Of a DNA stretch of 17,060 nucleotides, positions 14,200 to 17,060 are shown one piece after another; positions within the stretch are counted from its first letter, which is position 1; each line of letters opens with the position of its first letter. A program made the position numbers and the translations under genes. This DNA is from Sulfurovum sp. (GTDB lineage: Bacteria > Campylobacterota > Campylobacteria > Campylobacterales > Sulfurovaceae). The notes beneath the pieces were generated by a model. That model worked only from the letters and a program-made list of their open reading frames with translations, had not been told where the DNA came from and did no database searches. Where the stretch lies: NCBI GenBank assembly GCA_027038155.1, contig JALVXW010000042.1, positions 1 to 17,060 on the forward strand, read 5' to 3'.

Positions 14200-15710
14200 T
14201 GTATTTTCCTCGTCTTCAAGATGTCAACCTTGAACCACTTTGGGAAGAGGAGATAAACCATAAACTTGCCCTAAAACATGCCCTGCTCTTCTCTCAAATC
14301 AATGGTATCTCTACGGCGATTGTTACCGATGAGAGTTTGAGTGAGGCGTTAAACCATTTTTCAAAACTCTCTTTACCTTATCCTATCAATATTGTAGATC
14401 AGGAGAGTTTTGAGAGGCTTAAAAATAAATTTTTAGAGATTCAAACGGGGTCTGATTTTGAAGAGATGGCAACAACCTCAGATGAACTTATTGAGGTAGA
14501 GGGCGATCTTCTGGAGTTTATTCGTAACTCGCAAGATCTACTCTCTAGTGAAGACTCAGCACCGATTATCAAACTGGTAAACTCTTTATTTTTTCAAGCT
14601 TTGCAAAAGGGAGCAAGTGATATTCATATTGAGAGTGGTGAGCGTAAGGGTGAAGTACGCTTGCGTATGGATGGTGCACTGAAAAAACATTTGGATTTAG
14701 ATAAGCATATTATTAGTTTGGTGATTAACCGTATTAAGGTTATCTCCAACCTTGACATCTCTGAAAAGAGGGTACCACAAGATGGACGTACCCAGCTCAG
14801 TATTTCCGGCAAAACAATTGATGTAAGGGTATCGGTGCTCCCTACCTACCATGGAGAGAGGGTAGTAATGCGTATTTTGTCACAAAGTGAGCATATTCCC
14901 ACACTGGAGTCTTTGGGATTCTCGGAAGATATTACGCAGGATCTCTATAGACTACTCAACCATGCACACGGTATGATACTTGTTACGGGTCCTACAGGTT
15001 CTGGTAAATCAACCACCCTGCACGCTTGTATGCAGCATATTGCCACGCCAGATAAAAATATTATTACCGTAGAGGATCCAGTGGAGTATAATGCAGACAA
15101 TATCTCTCAAATTCAGGTCAATACCAAGGTGGGGCTCACCTTTGCTGCAGGGCTTCGCTCTATTTTGAGACAAGATCCAGATATTATTATGGTAGGGGAG
15201 ATTCGTGACTCCGAAACAGCAGATATTGCACTGCGTTCAGCATTGACAGGACACCTGTTGCTCTCTACGCTCCATACCAACGATGCTACCTCCTCTTTGA
15301 GCCGTTTAATGGATATGGGTATTGAAAATTTTTTGATCTCCTCAACACTTTTGGGTGTACTTGCCCAAAGATTGGCACGGAAACTCTGTGTGCACTGCAA
15401 AGAGCCTACACGTTTGGCTCCTGCAACCATGCAAGAGGCACTGCTCCCGACAGACAGAATCTACTTTAGGGCAGTAGGGTGCAACAAGTGTGACTTTACA
15501 GGCTACAAGGGGCGTCAAGCCATTGGTGAGCTTTTTATCATCGATGATGCGGTCAAAGAGATGATGAAAGATGGCTTTAACGACCATCAGGTGCGTGAAG
15601 CCATGAAGAGGCGTGGTATGGCGACCATCGCAGATAAACTAAGAGAGATGCTTGTTGCAGGAGAGACAAGCTATGAAGAGGCAGTACGTGTAGGGATAAT
15701 GGATGGGTAG
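14199..15710 (+). CDS. gspE: Type II secretion ATPase GspE
   Basis: GspE is the cytoplasmic hexameric ATPase that powers pseudopilus growth. The 503 residues include an N-terminal domain (about 1-120) that binds GspL, and the catalytic core: Walker A GPTGSGKST (264-272), Asp box ITVEDPVEY (289-297), Walker B DIIMVGEIRD (328-337) and His box TGHLLLSTLHTND (350-362). A zinc-binding tetracysteine (C397-x2-C400, then C428-x2-C431) marks GspE/PilB rather than PilT. The motif RxPQDGR (191-197) is also typical. The N-terminal region starts LQDVNLEPLWEEEINHKLA and is short compared with PilB, which fits GspE. The ATG overlaps the gspD stop (TAATG), with GAGGGTG upstream. PilB is the alternative, but the locus content argues for GspE. 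Confidence 0.95.
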   Translation: MYFPRLQDVNLEPLWEEEINHKLALKHALLFSQINGISTAIVTDESLSEALNHFSKLSLPYPINIVDQESFERLKNKFLEIQTGSDFEEMATTSDELIEVEGDLLEFIRNSQDLLSSEDSAPIIKLVNSLFFQALQKGASDIHIESGERKGEVRLRMDGALKKHLDLDKHIISLVINRIKVISNLDISEKRVPQDGRTQLSISGKTIDVRVSVLPTYHGERVVMRILSQSEHIPTLESLGFSEDITQDLYRLLNHAHGMILVTGPTGSGKSTTLHACMQHIATPDKNIITVEDPVEYNADNISQIQVNTKVGLTFAAGLRSILRQDPDIIMVGEIRDSETADIALRSALTGHLLLSTLHTNDATSSLSRLMDMGIENFLISSTLLGVLAQRLARKLCVHCKEPTRLAPATMQEALLPTDRIYFRAVGCNKCDFTGYKGRQAIGELFIIDDAVKEMMKDGFNDHQVREAMKRRGMATIADKLREMLVAGETSYEEAVRVGIMDG

Positions 15711-15712
15711 TG

Positions 15713-16555
15713 ATGCAACAACAATACACAGCTAAAAGAGCATTTACGCTCATAGAGGTGCTTATCTCTATTGCTCTTATGGGCATTATTGTTGTGGCTC
15801 TCTTTTCTACTGTAAAGATGATGAGAGACTCTAATGCACATCTCCTCACCTATCTTGAAAAATCCAAAAAAATAACCCAAGCCACCAAAGTACTCTATCT
15901 TGACATCGCAAGTTCAGATGGTAATATCACGATTAAAAAAGATGAATTTGCAAAGCTTTGTATCAATGAAACACGTAACTCTCTGTATGGGCTGAGTCTT
16001 GCAAAAGTCTGTTGGGTTGTCTTAAAAAAACACAATACTCTTGTGCGTATTGAGGGCAACAACTATCGCCTACCTCCAAGACTAGAAGAGAAGGTAGAGG
16101 TTAATCCTATTATGAAAGATATGGAGCTTTTTGATCTCTATCATCAAAAGGACAAAGTTGTTGTTCTTTTAAAACAAAAATCCAAAGAGACGATTGCTTT
16201 TATGGTACAGGGTGTCTCAAAACCACTTCCTGCAACCATCATGAAAGGAAGTTTAAAAGGCTTCCCTAGAGGTACAAAAATAAGTGGAGGCAAGATTGTT
16301 TTGCCTAATGGAAACAAATACCCCATAGGAAGCAAAGTGGGTAAAAATGGAGAGATTATTCCCCCCACCAAGCCTACGCGTACACGACGTCAACCTAGAA
16401 GACCTGGGCGGCCATTTCCTCCAAACCCTGCAAATGGTAGAAACCCAGAAAATCCCCATAGATACCAAGGGGACAATCCTAATGACAGAGAAATGCCAGG
16501 AGGACCAAGATATATTCCTCCTGAAGCCAATTTTGGGGCAAGAGAAAATTTTTAA
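15713..16555 (+). CDS. Minor pseudopilin GspJ-like with Pro/Arg/Asn-rich tail
   Basis: The product of 280 residues has a pilin-like leader ending KRA, then FTLIEVLISIALMGIIVVAL with Glu15 at +5. The residue before the predicted cut is Ala10 instead of the usual Gly, which some prepilin peptidases accept, usually less efficiently. A periplasmic domain of about 160 residues contains two cysteines (C83, C100). From about residue 215 the protein becomes a low-complexity tail rich in P, R, G and N (PTRTRRQPRRPGRP and further), which looks disordered. GspJ is the pseudopilin missing from the other arm, and the size without the tail fits GspJ (about 200). Start choice: ATG at 15713; a GTG at 15710 overlapping the gspE stop would add one residue. 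It lies 17 bp before the next gene. Confidence 0.7.
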   Translation: MQQQYTAKRAFTLIEVLISIALMGIIVVALFSTVKMMRDSNAHLLTYLEKSKKITQATKVLYLDIASSDGNITIKKDEFAKLCINETRNSLYGLSLAKVCWVVLKKHNTLVRIEGNNYRLPPRLEEKVEVNPIMKDMELFDLYHQKDKVVVLLKQKSKETIAFMVQGVSKPLPATIMKGSLKGFPRGTKISGGKIVLPNGNKYPIGSKVGKNGEIIPPTKPTRTRRQPRRPGRPFPPNPANGRNPENPHRYQGDNPNDREMPGGPRYIPPEANFGARENF

Positions 16556-16572
16556 TCCAACAAGGAGAGCAG

Positions 16573-17060
16573 ATGCAAGAAATTTATGAAAAATTGGGAC
16601 TTTTTTATCTCGGAAAAGATGTTGACAAAACAACACAAAATGTAACAGAGGCACTAACACTGCTTAAAAATAAAAACTTCACTACCCATGCCGCTATCAT
16701 AGGTATGACAGGCTCTGGTAAAACAGGTTTGGGGATAGGTATCATAGAGGAGGCTGCTATTGACAATATCCCCTCTATTGTCATTGACCCCAAAGGCGAT
16801 ATGGGGAACCTTTGTTTGGTGCAGAGTAGTTTTTCTCCCAAGGCGTTTGAGCCATGGGTCAAAGATGAAGCCCAAGCCAAAGAGAAAGATGTCTCAGAGT
16901 ATGCTGTTAAGGTAGCCAATATGTGGAGAGAGGGCATAGAGTCATGGGGGCAAAGCACAGAGCGTGCAGCCAAACTTCAAGCCGTCTCTAAGACCATCTA
17001 TACTCCAGGCTCTTCCGCAGGTGTGGCAATCAATGTGATGTCATCATTGGAGACACCTCC
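16573..17060 (+). CDS. P-loop ATPase of HerA/DUF853 type (3' end outside window)
   Basis: An open frame starts at ATG 16573 with a strong AAGGAGA upstream and runs off the window after 162 codons. Early residues (YEKLGLFYLGKDVD) are followed by the Walker A loop GMTGSGKTG (about 44-52) and, after a short helix, VIDPKGDMGNL (about 71-81). This DPKGD form is typical of the HerA/FtsK/TraD-like ATPase superfamily, specifically the large ATP-binding proteins annotated DUF853 or DUF87. The following segment (FEPWVKDEAQAKEKDVSEYA...) is hydrophilic and helical. Its function is unknown; it may act on DNA or protein translocation. It is only 17 bp after the gspJ-like gene without an evident terminator, so it may be co-transcribed with it, but nothing seen makes it part of the T2SS. 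Confidence 0.75.
   Translation, partial: MQEIYEKLGLFYLGKDVDKTTQNVTEALTLLKNKNFTTHAAIIGMTGSGKTGLGIGIIEEAAIDNIPSIVIDPKGDMGNLCLVQSSFSPKAFEPWVKDEAQAKEKDVSEYAVKVANMWREGIESWGQSTERAAKLQAVSKTIYTPGSSAGVAINVMSSLETP

Noticed and set aside
1..17060. CRISPR array, insertion sequence, prophage or toxin-antitoxin module
   Set aside because: No regularly spaced repeats, transposase, integrase or small toxin/antitoxin pair were recognised in any frame.

Overview
The window looks like chromosome from a Campylobacterota (epsilonproteobacterial) relative such as Sulfurovum or Sulfurimonas. This is inferred, not proven. The glutamyl-tRNA synthetase matches the GltX1 type of Helicobacter as I recall it. Several -10 boxes read (G)CTATAAT in AT-rich leaders without an obvious -35, genes are tightly overlapped, and base composition is moderately AT-rich.

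Left part (1-3500): the 3' portion of a PglF/WbpM/CapD-type nucleotide-sugar 4,6-dehydratase; a small exported helix-hairpin-helix (ComEA-like) protein with an extremely lysine-rich tail; an 88-nt inverted-repeat element with perfect 15-bp arms; gltX; and a 300-bp convergent intergenic region. That region is not empty: it folds into several mutually supporting stems, including a 16-bp long-range stem and a possible pseudoknot, and may encode an undescribed structured RNA.

Centre and right (3502-16555): a split, divergent type II secretion system (T2SS). From a shared promoter region at about 8333-8426, the minus-strand arm reads gspG, a GspH-like pseudopilin, a GspI-like pseudopilin and gspF. 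It continues with overlapping genes into an RDD membrane protein, an MFS-like transporter and mobA. The plus-strand arm reads gspK-, gspL-, gspM- and gspN-like genes, gspC, gspD, gspE and a gspJ-like pseudopilin, nearly all overlapping by 1 to about 20 bp. A P-loop ATPase of HerA/DUF853 type follows and runs off the end of the window.

Together the genes would build a complete T2SS: the secretin channel (GspD) connected by GspC to an inner-membrane platform (GspF, L, M), driven by the zinc-containing ATPase GspE, with a pseudopilus of GspG plus minor pseudopilins H, I, J and K. No prepilin peptidase (GspO/PilD) lies in the window, so it must be encoded elsewhere. L, M and N are called mainly from gene order, size and topology because their sequences are very divergent. 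Unusual points are the lineage-specific tails on GspD and GspJ, a four-cysteine GspH-like pseudopilin, and a GspJ-like leader ending in Ala instead of Gly. No CRISPR array, tRNA, rRNA, integrase or transposase gene was seen.
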